Below are positions 9,498 to 19,994 of a stretch of 64,000 nt of DNA, in pieces. Under the pieces are notes generated by a model, which made no database searches, was not told the origin of the DNA, and saw only the letters and a program-made list of their open reading frames with translations. How positions within the stretch are numbered: the first letter of the stretch is position 1; each line of letters starts with the position of its first letter. This DNA comes from Xanthomonas euroxanthea (GTDB taxonomy: Bacteria; Pseudomonadota; Gammaproteobacteria; Xanthomonadales; Xanthomonadaceae): positions 1-64,000 of the forward strand of contig NZ_UIHB01000004.1 in assembly GCF_900476395.1 (NCBI RefSeq). Direction: 5' to 3'. The position numbers and the translations under genes are program-made.

Positions 9498-9508
9498 GCG
9501 ATCCACCA

Positions 9509-9528
9509 CGCGCTCGGTCCCGAGCGCG
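9509..9528. terminator. Hairpin after kinase gene
   Basis: CGCGCTCGG, two bases, CCGAGCGCG: a perfect 9-bp inverted repeat 11 bp after the kinase stop codon. There is no T-run, so factor-independent termination is uncertain. It may instead be an mRNA-stabilising hairpin between the kinase and receptor genes. Confidence 0.45.
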
Positions 9529-9599
9529 CGTCTGCAAGACCCCGCATCCGGCGAGCAGCAGCCCGCCGTCCTTCCCTGTGCGTGATGAGGAGAGACATC

Positions 9600-12236
9600 A
9601 TGAAATACAGCATCACCCTGCTGTCCAGCGCGATCGCGTTGTCGCTGGCATTCACTGCGCAAGCCCAGGACACGGTCGACCGCCAGGCCACCGACCTGGA
9701 CGCCGTGCAGGTGGTCGGCATCCGTGCCAGCCTGGAAAAGTCGCTCGACACCAAACGCAACAACGCCGGCATTTCCGAAGCGATCACCGCCGAAGACATC
9801 GGCAAGTTTCCAAGCACCAACGTGGCCGAGGCGCTGTCGCAGATTCCCGGTGTCACCCTGGACCGGCGCTTCGGCCAGGGCGAGCGCGTCAGCATCGACG
9901 GCACCGACCCCAGCCTCAATCTGTCCTTCCTGGACGGCCACCCGGTGGCACAGGCGATCTGGCTCTACGGCGAGCAACCCAGCCGCGGATTCGACTACAC
10001 CTTGCTGGCGCCGCAGATCCTGGGCCGTGCGGAAATCCTCAAATCCTCCGAAGCACGCCTGACCGAGGGCAGCCTGGGCGGCACGGTGCTGATGCACACC
10101 CGGCAGCCGCTGGACCTGGACGTCAACGAGGTGGCCGCATCCATCGGCTACAGCTACAGCGCACAGGCCAGCGAAGGAAAACCGAATGCCGCGCTGCTGT
10201 ATAGCTGGAAGAACGCGGCCGACACCTTCGGCATCGCGGTATCGGCGCAGCATTACGAAGAGCGCGTCGATCGCCGCGGCATGGAAGTGTTCGGCTATGC
10301 GCCGGCCAGCACATTTGCCAATGCCGCAGCCGGCGTGCCCGCCGATGCGGACGTGCCCAACTCGATCAACGCGGCCTGGTTCCAGCAGGATCGCGAGCGC
10401 GACAGCGCCGTGGTCAACCTGCAGCTCAAGCCCAGCGAGGCGCTGGAATTCAACCTCAGCGGCCTGTACATCAACGAGAACTTCGACAACTACAACCAGT
10501 CGATGTACAGCTTCCTGACCTGGAATGCCGGCACCGTGGCGGCAGTGGACCAACTCGGCGGCCTGCGCAACGGCGTGGTGACCAGCGGGCATTCCGGCGC
10601 CAATGCCGACCCGCTCGGCGGCACCGTGATCTACGACAACAATGTGCGCGAATCGGAAGTGACCACCAAGGGCCTGGACCTGCGCGGCGCGTTTCGCGGC
10701 GATGGCTGGGGATTGAATGGGCAGCTGGGCCAAAGCAGATCCGAGAACAAGGATCTGTCGCAGTATTTCATCGAACCGTTCTACAACGGCGGCTTCAGCT
10801 GGGACACGCGGCGCGGCATCCGCTTCGACGACCCGGCGCGTGCGCGTGATCCGGCCAACTGGGGCTCGGCTGGCGGCTGGTTCGGCAATAACGGCATCTT
10901 TTCCACCGAAAGCAAGGATACCTACGGCCAGCTCGACCTGAATCTGCAGTTCGACAGCGTGTTCAATCAACTGCTACTGGGCGTGCGTCATGGCAAGCAC
11001 GAGGAGCGCTTCGAGCTCAACGTCTATGGCGGCGTGACGCCAGGCACGCTGGCCGATGTGCGCACCATCGGGCTCACCGACCTGCAGGAGTTCCATCCCG
11101 ACCACGGCCGGCATGTGCAGGCAGGCCGCAACAACGTGCTGGACTGGATCCGCAACAGCCCGGTCGACTACGGCGCGCCAGACCCGGCCAGCTACCTCAA
11201 CAACACCTGGGCGCTGCAGCAGACCAACAACGCCGCCTATGCCCAGCTGAATTTCTCCGGCGGCGGCCTGCGCGGCAATCTCGGGCTGCGTTATGTGGAT
11301 TCGAAAACCGAGGGCAGCGGCTTCGTCTACAGCGGCACGCCCACCCTGCAGAACGCCGACAGCCTGTGGCAGACCCGCACGCGCAAGGAGGATTTCCTGC
11401 TGCCCTCGCTCACGCTGGCCTACGAGGCCGCCGACGATTGGGTGTTCCGGTTTGCCGCGGCCAAGGTGATCGCCTGGGCGCCGTACAACCAGATGGTCAA
11501 CAACACCTTCCTCAACGACACCACGTTGACCGGCAGCGGCGGCAATGCCGAGCTGTCTCCGTACGAATCCTGGAACTTCAACCTGTCGGCCGAGTATTAC
11601 TTTGCCCAGCAGTCGGTGGTGGCGTGGTCGCTGTTCTACAAGAAGATCGACAACTACATCGATACCAGCGCCAGCGTGGAACGCCAGTACAACGCGCTAC
11701 GCGATACCGCGCCGCAAAGCTGGGCGCAGTTGCTCGGCAGCAACGGTTGCACCGCCGATGGCTACTGCGATTACAGCATCCAGCGGCCACGCAACGCCGG
11801 CGATGGCAAGGTCAAGGGCTTCAACATCGCATTCCAGCAGCCGTTCGGCGACAGCGGCTTCGGCCTGACCGCCAACTACACCTACGCCAATGGGCAGAAC
11901 AACACCGGCGATGCCCTGCCCTATCAGTCGCGCAACAGCGTGGCAGTCAGCCCGTACTACGAAAAGGGCCCGCTCAACGCGCGGCTGACCTACAACTGGC
12001 GCGACAGCTACCTGGCCGGCGGTTACGTGGCCGGCGCCGCGCCGGCAAGCGTGGACGACTATGCCGAACTCGGCGCGAGCATCGGCTATGCGTTCAGTCC
12101 GAACTGGTCGTTGCAGATCGACGCGCAGAACCTGCTGGACGAGCAATACCTGCAGTATCTCGGCGACACCGACCACCTGGCCGGTCGCTACAGGAGCGGG
12201 CGCCGCTATATGGCGAGCCTGCACATGAAGTTCTAG
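9600..12236 (+). CDS. TonB-dependent outer-membrane receptor
   Basis: 878 residues. The start at 9600 follows a GAGGAGA ribosome-binding site and gives a clean signal peptide, MKYSITLLSSAIALSLAFTA-QAQ. The plug begins near LDAVQVVGIRASLEKSLDTK and contains ISEAITAEDIGKFPSTNVAE, typical of the large receptor subfamily common in Xanthomonas and Caulobacter. A beta-barrel follows and the last residue is Phe (LHMKF), as usual for outer-membrane proteins. It should import an oligosaccharide or similar ligand using TonB energy. It follows the sugar kinase by 102 bp and is probably co-regulated with it. Confidence 0.93.
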   Translation: MKYSITLLSSAIALSLAFTAQAQDTVDRQATDLDAVQVVGIRASLEKSLDTKRNNAGISEAITAEDIGKFPSTNVAEALSQIPGVTLDRRFGQGERVSIDGTDPSLNLSFLDGHPVAQAIWLYGEQPSRGFDYTLLAPQILGRAEILKSSEARLTEGSLGGTVLMHTRQPLDLDVNEVAASIGYSYSAQASEGKPNAALLYSWKNAADTFGIAVSAQHYEERVDRRGMEVFGYAPASTFANAAAGVPADADVPNSINAAWFQQDRERDSAVVNLQLKPSEALEFNLSGLYINENFDNYNQSMYSFLTWNAGTVAAVDQLGGLRNGVVTSGHSGANADPLGGTVIYDNNVRESEVTTKGLDLRGAFRGDGWGLNGQLGQSRSENKDLSQYFIEPFYNGGFSWDTRRGIRFDDPARARDPANWGSAGGWFGNNGIFSTESKDTYGQLDLNLQFDSVFNQLLLGVRHGKHEERFELNVYGGVTPGTLADVRTIGLTDLQEFHPDHGRHVQAGRNNVLDWIRNSPVDYGAPDPASYLNNTWALQQTNNAAYAQLNFSGGGLRGNLGLRYVDSKTEGSGFVYSGTPTLQNADSLWQTRTRKEDFLLPSLTLAYEAADDWVFRFAAAKVIAWAPYNQMVNNTFLNDTTLTGSGGNAELSPYESWNFNLSAEYYFAQQSVVAWSLFYKKIDNYIDTSASVERQYNALRDTAPQSWAQLLGSNGCTADGYCDYSIQRPRNAGDGKVKGFNIAFQQPFGDSGFGLTANYTYANGQNNTGDALPYQSRNSVAVSPYYEKGPLNARLTYNWRDSYLAGGYVAGAAPASVDDYAELGASIGYAFSPNWSLQIDAQNLLDEQYLQYLGDTDHLAGRYRSGRRYMASLHMKF

Positions 12237-12484
12237 CAGCGGCTGGCAAAACGGCTGCGCTCGCCGCCAGGCAGGCGCGGCCCGTGCTCGGAATCGGCAC
12301 GTACACCTCGTACACGCCGGCTCCGGGCGCGCCGTCCACGCCCAGCCGGCCACTGCCCACTACGTTTCGTTAGTCGCGTCAAACGCGGCGCTCGGCCTGG
12401 GCGGCCGATCGATGCCAGGACCTGCGCTGATGCAGCGCGCTGGTGAGGACGGCAAGCCGCCGTCACCAGCGCGTCCAGCACCAC

Positions 12485-15400
12485 TCAGTTGCGCAACGCC
12501 GCCACCCGCTGCGACAACTTCTTCGCCGACACGCCCGACCTGGCGCCCAGCTCCTGCGCGAACACCGACACACGCAATTCCTCCAGGTCCCAGCGTAGCG
12601 ACTGCCATTCATCACGTTGCTGCAACCCGCGCGCGGCCGCCTGGTCCAATGCATCCACGAACGGCTTGAGTTCGAGCATGCGTGCCTGGTCGCGGGCCGG
12701 ATCGCGTTTGGCACGCTCGGTCCGCAGGATCATCGCCTTGAGATAGCGCGGATAACTGGCCAGTGCCTCGGCCGGTGTTTCGCGCAGGAAGCCGGCATGC
12801 ACCAGCGCGCGCAGCTGCTGTTCCATATCGTCCAGGTTGCCGCGCGCCCAGCCCATCAACGGCGCCTCCAGCAGCGGCTTGAGTTCGGCCACGGCGCCAA
12901 GGATGCTTTCGGCCAGCGTCAGCCGTTCCATCGCCTCGCCGAACAGGCGCTTGCCGGCCTCGTCGCGGCGCTGCGCAAAGGCACCGGGGTCGCGTATCGC
13001 GCCCAGGCCATCGGCCAGCACCGCGTTGAGCGCGGCATCGACCAGATCGCCGCGCAGCCGCTCCTGCGATTCGATCGCCGCGTACAGCAGGCCGGTCTTG
13101 GGCGACACCGGCAGTTGCTTGCGCGCCTGCTTGATCTTGTCGGCCAGCGCGATTTCCAGCAGCCGGCGCACGCCGCGCGGATGCGCCTGCGCCGCTTCGT
13201 TGCGGTCGGCGAAAATGCGCAGCGCCGCGTCTTCGCCCTGGTCCACCAGCGCCGGATACGCCGGCACGCCGGCCTCGCCGGCCACCTGTTCGGGAATCGG
13301 CGTGGACGGAAAATCGCGCAATCCCTCGGCCGCCAGCGCGCGCCCCGCACGTGCGGCGAAGGCCTGGCCGGCACGCTCGCCAAAGCGTGCGCGCAATCCG
13401 TCCAGGTCGCGCGACTCGGCCAGTACCTTGCCGTCGTCATCGCGCAGGCGCAGGTTCATCAGCAGATGCGTGTCCAGCGACTCTTCGTCGAAATCCAGCG
13501 CCGCCACCTGCGTGCCGGTGGCCTTGGTCAGAAAGCGCGCCAGCTCGCCACGGATAGCGTCGGCCGAGGCAATGCTGTAGGCCTCGTAGAACGCGCGCCC
13601 GAAATCCGGCGCCGGCACATAGTTGCGCCGTTGCGCCTTGGGCAGGCTGCGAATCAGGGCCGATGCCTTATCGGCGACGAAGCCCGGCGCCAGCCACGAC
13701 AGCCGCGCCGGATCCAGCGCATTGAGCAGGTGCAGCGGCACATCCACCGTCACCCCGTCATCGATGGCGCCCGGCTCGAAGCGGTAATGCAAGGGCAGCC
13801 GCGCATCGCCCAGCGGGAAATACTTCGGAAACCGGTCGGCCTCGCTGCCTTCGCCCGGCAACAGGTCGTTCAACGTCCAGTGCAGGCTGCGGCGCTTGTC
13901 CGGCGGCAAGGTCTTCCACCATGCATCCAGCCCGCTGGCCGAGTGCAGCTCGGCCGGGATGCGATCCAGATACCAGCGCGCCTGCCAGTCTTCGTCGGCG
14001 ACGATGCCGGCGCGGCGCAGCTTGGCTTCTTCCTCGCGCGCCTGCTCCAGCACCTTGAGGTTGTCGGCGATGAACGCCGCACGCGTATTGATCTCGCCCG
14101 TGACCAGGCCCTGGCGCACGAACAGGTCGTGTGCGCCGGCCGGATCGATCTTGCCGAAGTGGACCGGCTTTTTCGGCGCCAGCACCAGGCCGAACAGGCT
14201 GATCTGCTCGGATGCCACCACCTGCCCCTGCGCACGCGACCAATGCGGGTCGAAATGCTTGCGTGCCAGCAGATGCCCCAGCTCGGCGATCGCCCAGTCC
14301 GGCTCGATCGCGGCATTGGTCATGCCCCAGACTTTTTGCGTATCCAGCAGCGTGGCGGCCAGCATCCACGGCGGCGGCTTGCGTGCCAGTGCCGAGCCGG
14401 GAAACGGCACGAACCGGCGCTGCCGCGCGGCGAGAAAATCGCCTTTTTCGGTGCGATGGCCGATCTGCGTCGGCAGGCCGGCCAACAGCGCACGATGCAG
14501 GGCCTGATACGCCGCCGCGCGTTCGCGCTCGCTGATGCGTGCCGAGGCCTCGGCAAGGTCGGCACGCTTGCCGGCAGCGGCGGACGTGGCTTGCGTAGGT
14601 GGCGCATTCGGATCCGGCTTGCCTTCGCGCGCCAGCCGCGCAGCGCGATGCAACTGCCCGCGCGTCGGCCGGTTGGCGTTGTGCCCGTCCTCGCGCGCAG
14701 GCGCGCTGGCACCTGCCAGCAATGGCGCCAACATCGCAGCGGCCGGCTCCTCGCTCCACCCCAGCTCTTCGCACAACAGGCGCAGCTGCCGATGCAGCTC
14801 ACGCCATTCGCGCATGCGCAGGAACCCGAGGAAATGCCGGTTGCACCAATCGCGCAACTTGGACTGGGTGAGATCCTCGTGCACCTGCCGGTACGCCTCC
14901 CACAACCGCAGGATGCCGACGAATTCGGAGCGTGCATCGGCAAACAGCGTGTGCGCATTGTCGGCCGCCTCGCGTGCTTCGGGCGGGCGCTCACGCGGAT
15001 CCTGGATACCCAGGAACGCGGCGATGATGATCATCTCGCGCAGGCAGCCGTGCTGTTGCGCAGCCACCAGCATGCGCGCCAGCTTGACGTCCACCGGCAG
15101 GCGCGCCATCTGCCGGCCGATGGCGGTGAGGCGCCGATTGGCATCGATCGCGCCCAGCTCCAGCAACTGCTGCCAGCCGTCGGCGACTGCGCGTTCGTCC
15201 GGCGCTTCCAGGAACGGGAACTCCTCGATCCGCCCCAGCCCCAGTTGCAGCATGCGCAGGATCACGCCCGACAAGGACGAGCGGCGGATTTCCGGGTCGG
15301 TGAATGCCGGCCGCGCGGCAAAATCCGCTTCGGCATACAGGCGGTAGCAGATGCCTTCGGCAATGCGGCCGCAGCGGCCCATGCGCTGGTTGGCGCTGGC

Positions 15401-16609
15401 CTGCGAGATCGGCTCGATATGCAGGCGGTCCAGCTTCTGGCGCGGGCTGTAGCGCTTGATCCGCGCAAAGCCCGGATCCACCACATACCGGATGCGCGGC
15501 ACCGTCAGCGAGGTTTCGGCCACGTTGGTGGCCAGCACCAGGCGCCGGCGCGGCCCCGGGTTGAACACGCGGTCCTGGTCGGCCGCCGACAGCCGCGCGT
15601 ACAGCGGCACCACTTCGGTTTCGCGATACTTGCGCCGTTCCAGCGCCTGGTGCGCATCGCGGATCTCGCGCTCGCCGGGCAGGAACATCAGCACGTCGCC
15701 ACGCGGATCGATGCGGGTGATCTCGTCGATCGCCGCCACGATCGCATCGTTGACGGTGCGCTCGCCATCGCGGCCATTGCCACGCTCGCCGTCGCCGTCG
15801 CTGTCGTCGGCCTCGCCTTCGAGCGGCCGGTAGCGCACCTCGACCGGGAAGGTCCGGCCTTCCACGTCGATCACCGGCGCGTTGTCGAAATGCCGGGCGA
15901 AGCGCTCGGTGTCGATGGTGGCCGAGGTGACGATCAACTTCAGATCGGAGCGCTTGTGCAGCAGCTGCTTGAGATAGCCGAGCAGGAAATCGATGTTGAG
16001 GCTGCGCTCGTGCGCCTCGTCCACGATGATGGTGTCGTAGGCCGACAACCAGCGGTCGCTGGCGATCTCGGCCAGCAGGATGCCGTCGGTCATGAACTTG
16101 ATCCGCGACTGCTCGCCGACCCGGTCGGTAAAGCGCACCTGGAAGCCCACCGTGGTGCCCAGCGGCGTCTTCAGCTCCTCGGCCACGCGCGCGGCCACCG
16201 CCCGCGCGGCGATCCGGCGTGGCTGGGTGCAGCCGATCATGCCGGCCGCGCCGCGCCCGGCCGCCAGACACAGCTTGGGCAGCTGGGTGGTCTTGCCCGA
16301 GCCGGTTTCACCGGCGATGACGACGACCTGATGGTCGCGGATCAGCGCGATGATGCGCTCGGCCTCGCGCGCGATCGGCAGTTGCTCGTCCAACGTGATG
16401 GCCGGCTGCTGCTCGGCACGCGCCTGGCGTTGCGCCTGCGACGCTGCCAGCGCCTGCTCGAAGGCCTCGCGCACCTGCGGGTTGCCGGGCTTGCCCTGCC
16501 AGCGCGACCATAGACCGAGCAACCGGCCACGGTCGCGACTCATCGCGCCATCGACGGCGCGGCGGCGCTCACGCAAGGTGTTGGCAAGGTCGGTGTCGAT
16601 AGCGCTCAT
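12485..16609 (-). CDS. hrpA: HrpA, DEAH-box ATP-dependent RNA helicase
   Basis: 1374 residues. Walker A is GETGSGKT at about 100-107, and DEAH is at about 197-200 (IIVDEAHERS). Helicase motifs SATIDTERF and QRMGRCGR follow, then the HA2/OB region and a long C-terminal DUF3418-like domain typical of HrpA. HrpA acts on structured RNA, and in E. coli it rescues collided ribosomes. It is unrelated to the type III pilin of the same name. The very long frame on the opposite strand is a GC-rich shadow. Confidence 0.95.
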   Translation of the reverse strand: MSAIDTDLANTLRERRRAVDGAMSRDRGRLLGLWSRWQGKPGNPQVREAFEQALAASQAQRQARAEQQPAITLDEQLPIAREAERIIALIRDHQVVVIAGETGSGKTTQLPKLCLAAGRGAAGMIGCTQPRRIAARAVAARVAEELKTPLGTTVGFQVRFTDRVGEQSRIKFMTDGILLAEIASDRWLSAYDTIIVDEAHERSLNIDFLLGYLKQLLHKRSDLKLIVTSATIDTERFARHFDNAPVIDVEGRTFPVEVRYRPLEGEADDSDGDGERGNGRDGERTVNDAIVAAIDEITRIDPRGDVLMFLPGEREIRDAHQALERRKYRETEVVPLYARLSAADQDRVFNPGPRRRLVLATNVAETSLTVPRIRYVVDPGFARIKRYSPRQKLDRLHIEPISQASANQRMGRCGRIAEGICYRLYAEADFAARPAFTDPEIRRSSLSGVILRMLQLGLGRIEEFPFLEAPDERAVADGWQQLLELGAIDANRRLTAIGRQMARLPVDVKLARMLVAAQQHGCLREMIIIAAFLGIQDPRERPPEAREAADNAHTLFADARSEFVGILRLWEAYRQVHEDLTQSKLRDWCNRHFLGFLRMREWRELHRQLRLLCEELGWSEEPAAAMLAPLLAGASAPAREDGHNANRPTRGQLHRAARLAREGKPDPNAPPTQATSAAAGKRADLAEASARISERERAAAYQALHRALLAGLPTQIGHRTEKGDFLAARQRRFVPFPGSALARKPPPWMLAATLLDTQKVWGMTNAAIEPDWAIAELGHLLARKHFDPHWSRAQGQVVASEQISLFGLVLAPKKPVHFGKIDPAGAHDLFVRQGLVTGEINTRAAFIADNLKVLEQAREEEAKLRRAGIVADEDWQARWYLDRIPAELHSASGLDAWWKTLPPDKRRSLHWTLNDLLPGEGSEADRFPKYFPLGDARLPLHYRFEPGAIDDGVTVDVPLHLLNALDPARLSWLAPGFVADKASALIRSLPKAQRRNYVPAPDFGRAFYEAYSIASADAIRGELARFLTKATGTQVAALDFDEESLDTHLLMNLRLRDDDGKVLAESRDLDGLRARFGERAGQAFAARAGRALAAEGLRDFPSTPIPEQVAGEAGVPAYPALVDQGEDAALRIFADRNEAAQAHPRGVRRLLEIALADKIKQARKQLPVSPKTGLLYAAIESQERLRGDLVDAALNAVLADGLGAIRDPGAFAQRRDEAGKRLFGEAMERLTLAESILGAVAELKPLLEAPLMGWARGNLDDMEQQLRALVHAGFLRETPAEALASYPRYLKAMILRTERAKRDPARDQARMLELKPFVDALDQAAARGLQQRDEWQSLRWDLEELRVSVFAQELGARSGVSAKKLSQRVAALRN

Positions 16610-16699
16610 TGATCGAAAAATGTGAAAGATTGAATGACAGCGGATCCTTTAGCCTGTCTATTGTGACCCGATATCTGTTTCCTCAGGAGGACCATTCCC

Positions 16700-17257
16700 A
16701 TGTCCAAGAAAAAGAACGCCAACAAGCCCGTCGTCATCAATGAAGCATTGGACGCACTGCCGGTCGCCGCAGCATCGGCACCACACATCGATATCGGGAT
16801 CAAGGACGGTGATCGCAAGCAGATCTCCGACGGTCTGGCCCGCTACATGGCCGACGCCTTCACCCTGTACCTGAAGACCCACAACTTCCACTGGAATGTC
16901 ACCGGGTCGATGTTCAACTCGCTGCACACCATGTTCGAGACCCAGTACACCGAGCAGTGGGCGGCGCTGGACGAAGTGGCCGAGCGCATCCGCGCCCTGG
17001 GCTACAACGCACCGGGCTCCTACAGCGAGTTCGTCGCCCTGACCTCGATCCCGGAAGAACAGGGGCTGAGCGACAGTGCCGACTGGCGTGAAATGGTGCG
17101 CCAGCTGGTCAGCGGCAACGAAGCGGTCTGCCGCACCGCGCGCAAGGTGCTGGGCACCGCCGACGATGCCGGCGACGACCCGACCGTGGACCTGCTGACC
17201 CAGCGCCTGCAGACCCACGAGAAGTACGCCTGGATGCTGCGCTCGCTGCTGCAGTAA
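16700..17257 (+). CDS. dps: Dps-family DNA-binding ferritin
   Basis: 185 residues with the ferroxidase block YLKTHNFHWNVTGSMFNSLH and acidic partner residues downstream (EQWAALDEVAERIRALG). Dps stores iron, consumes peroxide and protects DNA in stationary phase. A strong AGGAGG lies 9 bp before the ATG. The N-terminal extension (MSKKKNANKPVV) is lysine-rich, as expected for DNA contact. It is divergent from hrpA with about 90 bp between them. Confidence 0.95.
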   Translation: MSKKKNANKPVVINEALDALPVAAASAPHIDIGIKDGDRKQISDGLARYMADAFTLYLKTHNFHWNVTGSMFNSLHTMFETQYTEQWAALDEVAERIRALGYNAPGSYSEFVALTSIPEEQGLSDSADWREMVRQLVSGNEAVCRTARKVLGTADDAGDDPTVDLLTQRLQTHEKYAWMLRSLLQ

Positions 17258-17284
17258 GCCCTGGGCCTGGTCCCTGCGGGTGTG

Positions 17285-17314
17285 CCCAAGGTTTCGCTGC
17301 GCCGGAACCTTGGG
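17285..17314. terminator. Inverted repeat after dps
   Basis: CCCAAGGTT and AACCTTGGG form a perfect 9-bp stem around a 12-base loop, starting 28 bp after the dps stop. No T-tract follows, so its role as a terminator is tentative. Confidence 0.45.
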
Positions 17315-17499
17315 CCCCTGCTCCATCGCCGGCCACACCCCGCGCCTTCGACGCGCCCCTGACTTGGCGGGTTGCGGCCCTCTCCGCGTCGCGGAACACG
17401 TCCCCCGGCATTCACCTCGCGGCAATCCCCGACGCACCGTCGCGCAACGCCGCCCGCCTGACACCGGCCAGGGCTTGACCCGCGCGGTATCCTAGGCGG

Positions 17500-19296
17500 A
17501 TGTCTTCCCCCGCCCACGAACTGCTCAGCCGCGTCTTCGGTTACGACGACTTCCGCGGCCCACAGCAAGCCATTGTCGAACACGTCGCGGCAGGCAACGA
17601 TGCCCTGGTGCTGATGCCCACCGGCGGCGGCAAGTCGCTGTGCTACCAGGTGCCGGCGCTGTTGCGCGACGGTATCGGCATTGTGGTCTCGCCGCTGATC
17701 GCACTGATGCAGGACCAGGTCGAGGCCTTGCGCCAGCTCGGCGTGCGCGCCGAATTCCTCAATTCCACGCTGGACGCGGAAAACGCCCAGCGGGTCGAAC
17801 GTGCGTTGCTGTCCGGCGACCTTGACCTGCTCTACGTCGCGCCGGAGCGTCTGCTGACCCAGCGCTTCCTGTCCTTGCTGGAACGCAGCCGCATCGCGCT
17901 GTTCGCCATCGACGAGGCGCATTGCGTTTCGCAATGGGGCCACGATTTCCGCCCCGAGTACCGCCAGCTCACCGTCTTGCACGAACGCTGGCCGCATATC
18001 CCGCGCATGGCCTTGACCGCCACCGCCGACCCGCCGACCCAGCGCGAGATCGCCGAGCGCCTGGACCTGGTCGACGCGCGCCACTTCGTCAGTTCCTTCG
18101 ACCGCCCCAACATCCGCTACACCGTGGTGCAGAAGGACAACGCGCGCAAGCAGCTGCAGGAGTTCCTGGGCCGTCACCGCGGCTCGGCCGGCATCGTCTA
18201 TGCGATGTCGCGGCGCAAGGTCGAAGAGACCGCGCAGTATCTGTGCTCGCAAGGCTTCAACGCCCTGCCCTACCACGCCGGCCTGCCGGCCGAGGTGCGT
18301 GCGGAAAACCAGCGCCGCTTCCTGCGCGAGGACGGCATCATCATGGCCGCCACGATCGCCTTCGGCATGGGCATCGACAAGCCGGACGTGCGCTTCGTGG
18401 CGCATGTGGATCTGCCCAAGTCGCTTGAAGGCTATTACCAGGAAACCGGCCGCGCCGGCCGCGATGGCGACCCGGCCGAGGCCTGGCTCTGCTACGGCCT
18501 GGGCGATGTGGTGCTGCTCAAGCAGATGATCGAACAGGGCGAAGCAGCCGAGGAGCGCAAGCGGCTGGAGCGCGCCAAGCTCGATCACCTGCTCGGCTAC
18601 TGCGAATCGATGCAATGCCGCCGCCAGGTGTTGCTGGCCGGCTTCGGCGAGACCTATCCCAAGCCCTGCGGCAACTGCGACAACTGCCTGACGCCCGCCG
18701 CCGCGTGGGACGCCACCGTGGCCTCGCAGAAGGCGCTCAGCTGCGTGTACCGCAGCGGGCAACGCTTCGGTGTCGGCCACCTGATCGACATCCTGCGCGG
18801 CAGCGAGAACGAGCGCATCAAGCAGCTCGGCCACGACCAGCTGAGCACCTACGGCATCGGCCGCGACCTGGACGAGCGCACCTGGCGCGGGGTGTTCCGC
18901 CAGCTGGTGGCGGCCAGCCTGCTGGAGGTCGACAGCGAGGGCCATGGCGGCCTGCGCCTGACCGACGCCAGCCGCCAGGTGCTCAAGGGCGAGCGCCAGG
19001 TGATGATGCGCCGCGAGAACCCGGCTGCCGGGCGCGAGCGTAGCGCGCAACGCACCGGCCTGCCGGTGCAGCCGCAGGACCTGGTGCTGTTCAACGCCCT
19101 GCGCGGCCTGCGCGCGGAGCTGGCCAAGGAGCAGAACGTGCCAGCCTTCGTGATCTTCCACGACAGCACGCTGCGCAATATCGCCGAACAGCGGCCCACC
19201 AGCATCGACGCACTCTCGCGTGTCGGCGGTATCGGCGGCGGCAAACTCGCCCGCTATGGGGCGCAGCTGATCGAGATCGTGCGCGAGCAGGGCTGA
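17500..19296 (+). CDS. recQ: RecQ, 3'-5' ATP-dependent DNA helicase
   Basis: 598 residues. Walker A is TGGGKS at 41-46, and DEAH is at about 138-141 within [20 protein letters not shown], the RecQ-specific aromatic-rich loop. Further helicase motifs are TATADPPTQ and [10 protein letters not shown]. The zinc-binding cysteines (CESMQCRRQ and CGNCDNC), winged-helix RQC and C-terminal HRDC domain ([20 protein letters not shown]) are all present. It acts in recombination and fork repair. Full length, about as in E. coli. Confidence 0.96.
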   Translation: MSSPAHELLSRVFGYDDFRGPQQAIVEHVAAGNDALVLMPTGGGKSLCYQVPALLRDGIGIVVSPLIALMQDQVEALRQLGVRAEFLNSTLDAENAQRVERALLSGDLDLLYVAPERLLTQRFLSLLERSRIALFAIDEAHCVSQWGHDFRPEYRQLTVLHERWPHIPRMALTATADPPTQREIAERLDLVDARHFVSSFDRPNIRYTVVQKDNARKQLQEFLGRHRGSAGIVYAMSRRKVEETAQYLCSQGFNALPYHAGLPAEVRAENQRRFLREDGIIMAATIAFGMGIDKPDVRFVAHVDLPKSLEGYYQETGRAGRDGDPAEAWLCYGLGDVVLLKQMIEQGEAAEERKRLERAKLDHLLGYCESMQCRRQVLLAGFGETYPKPCGNCDNCLTPAAAWDATVASQKALSCVYRSGQRFGVGHLIDILRGSENERIKQLGHDQLSTYGIGRDLDERTWRGVFRQLVAASLLEVDSEGHGGLRLTDASRQVLKGERQVMMRRENPAAGRERSAQRTGLPVQPQDLVLFNALRGLRAELAKEQNVPAFVIFHDSTLRNIAEQRPTSIDALSRVGGIGGGKLARYGAQLIEIVREQG

Positions 19297-19433
19297 TGCA
19301 GCAGCGTGTGCCATCGCGGTGACGGGCCGGCATAAGAATCCGCGCAATCGACAGCGCGCATTCAATCAGCCGTTGCTAGTTTCACAAGGCGATCTGGCAC
19401 GCGCTGTCAGTCCCTCCTGGTAGAGTCCATCCG

Positions 19434-19916
19434 ATGAAACGCAGCCTGCTTCTCCTGGCCACTCTGTTTGCCGCCGGCAGCGCGCTCGCCCAGGCCGGCG
19501 AGCGCAGCGCCGAGCCGGGGTCGGCGCAGTCGCTGGACCTGAGCGTTCCGCAAGCCCCGGTGCAGTACCGCTCCGACCCCGCGTACAGCACCGACCCGCC
19601 GGGCACCTTCTATGGCGACAAGAGCGGCCCCAAGCCTGCGCTGACCCGCCCCAGCGCGGCCTCGCTCGCGGCCGAACGCGCCGAACAATGCCAGGGCAAG
19701 CTGCATGGCGCGGTCGAAACCGGCATGGGCTACTCCAACCGCGGCGGCAACAGCAACTGGCAGGCGGTCAACCTGAACTCCTGCAAGACCTATTACGACG
19801 ATGACGGCAAAGCGCATCAGATCGGCGTCAGCATCAGTGTCGGGCGCGGCGAAGGCCCGCTGTTCGGGCCGCGCTACGGCCCCGGCGGCTATGGTCCTGG
19901 CCCGTTCGGCTGGTAA
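19434..19916 (+). CDS. Secreted hypothetical protein
   Basis: 160 residues with a clear signal peptide (MKRSLLLLATLFAAGSALAQ). The mature part has two cysteines about 38 residues apart, a YYDDDGKAHQIGVSISVGRG segment and a Gly/Pro/Tyr-rich tail (GPRYGPGGYGPGPFGW). I do not recognise the family. It is likely periplasmic or surface-exposed and sits alone between recQ and a response regulator. Confidence 0.75.
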   Translation: MKRSLLLLATLFAAGSALAQAGERSAEPGSAQSLDLSVPQAPVQYRSDPAYSTDPPGTFYGDKSGPKPALTRPSAASLAAERAEQCQGKLHGAVETGMGYSNRGGNSNWQAVNLNSCKTYYDDDGKAHQIGVSISVGRGEGPLFGPRYGPGGYGPGPFGW

Positions 19917-19994
19917 CCGTACGGCTCCGTCTGCGTTGACAGAGGGTTCACTGCCGCATCGCTGAGAATGTGGCCTGCCTTACGAGACGTGCTC

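Noticed and set aside
8415..10970. An 851-codon antisense frame over the kinase and receptor
   Set aside because: It spans two real genes and an intergenic gap on the other strand, which a real gene would not do.
12617..16513. A 1298-codon open frame antisense to hrpA
   Set aside because: It is a GC-rich shadow of a well-supported DEAH helicase. Its translation is rich in Arg, Gln and Ala with no domain.
12485..16609. HrpA as a type III secretion pilin
   Set aside because: The protein has DEAH-helicase motifs and 1374 residues. The shared name is accidental, and no hrp secretion genes are present.
17020..19365. A 781-codon antisense frame over recQ
   Set aside because: recQ shows all helicase motifs on the plus strand. 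The antisense translation lacks any.
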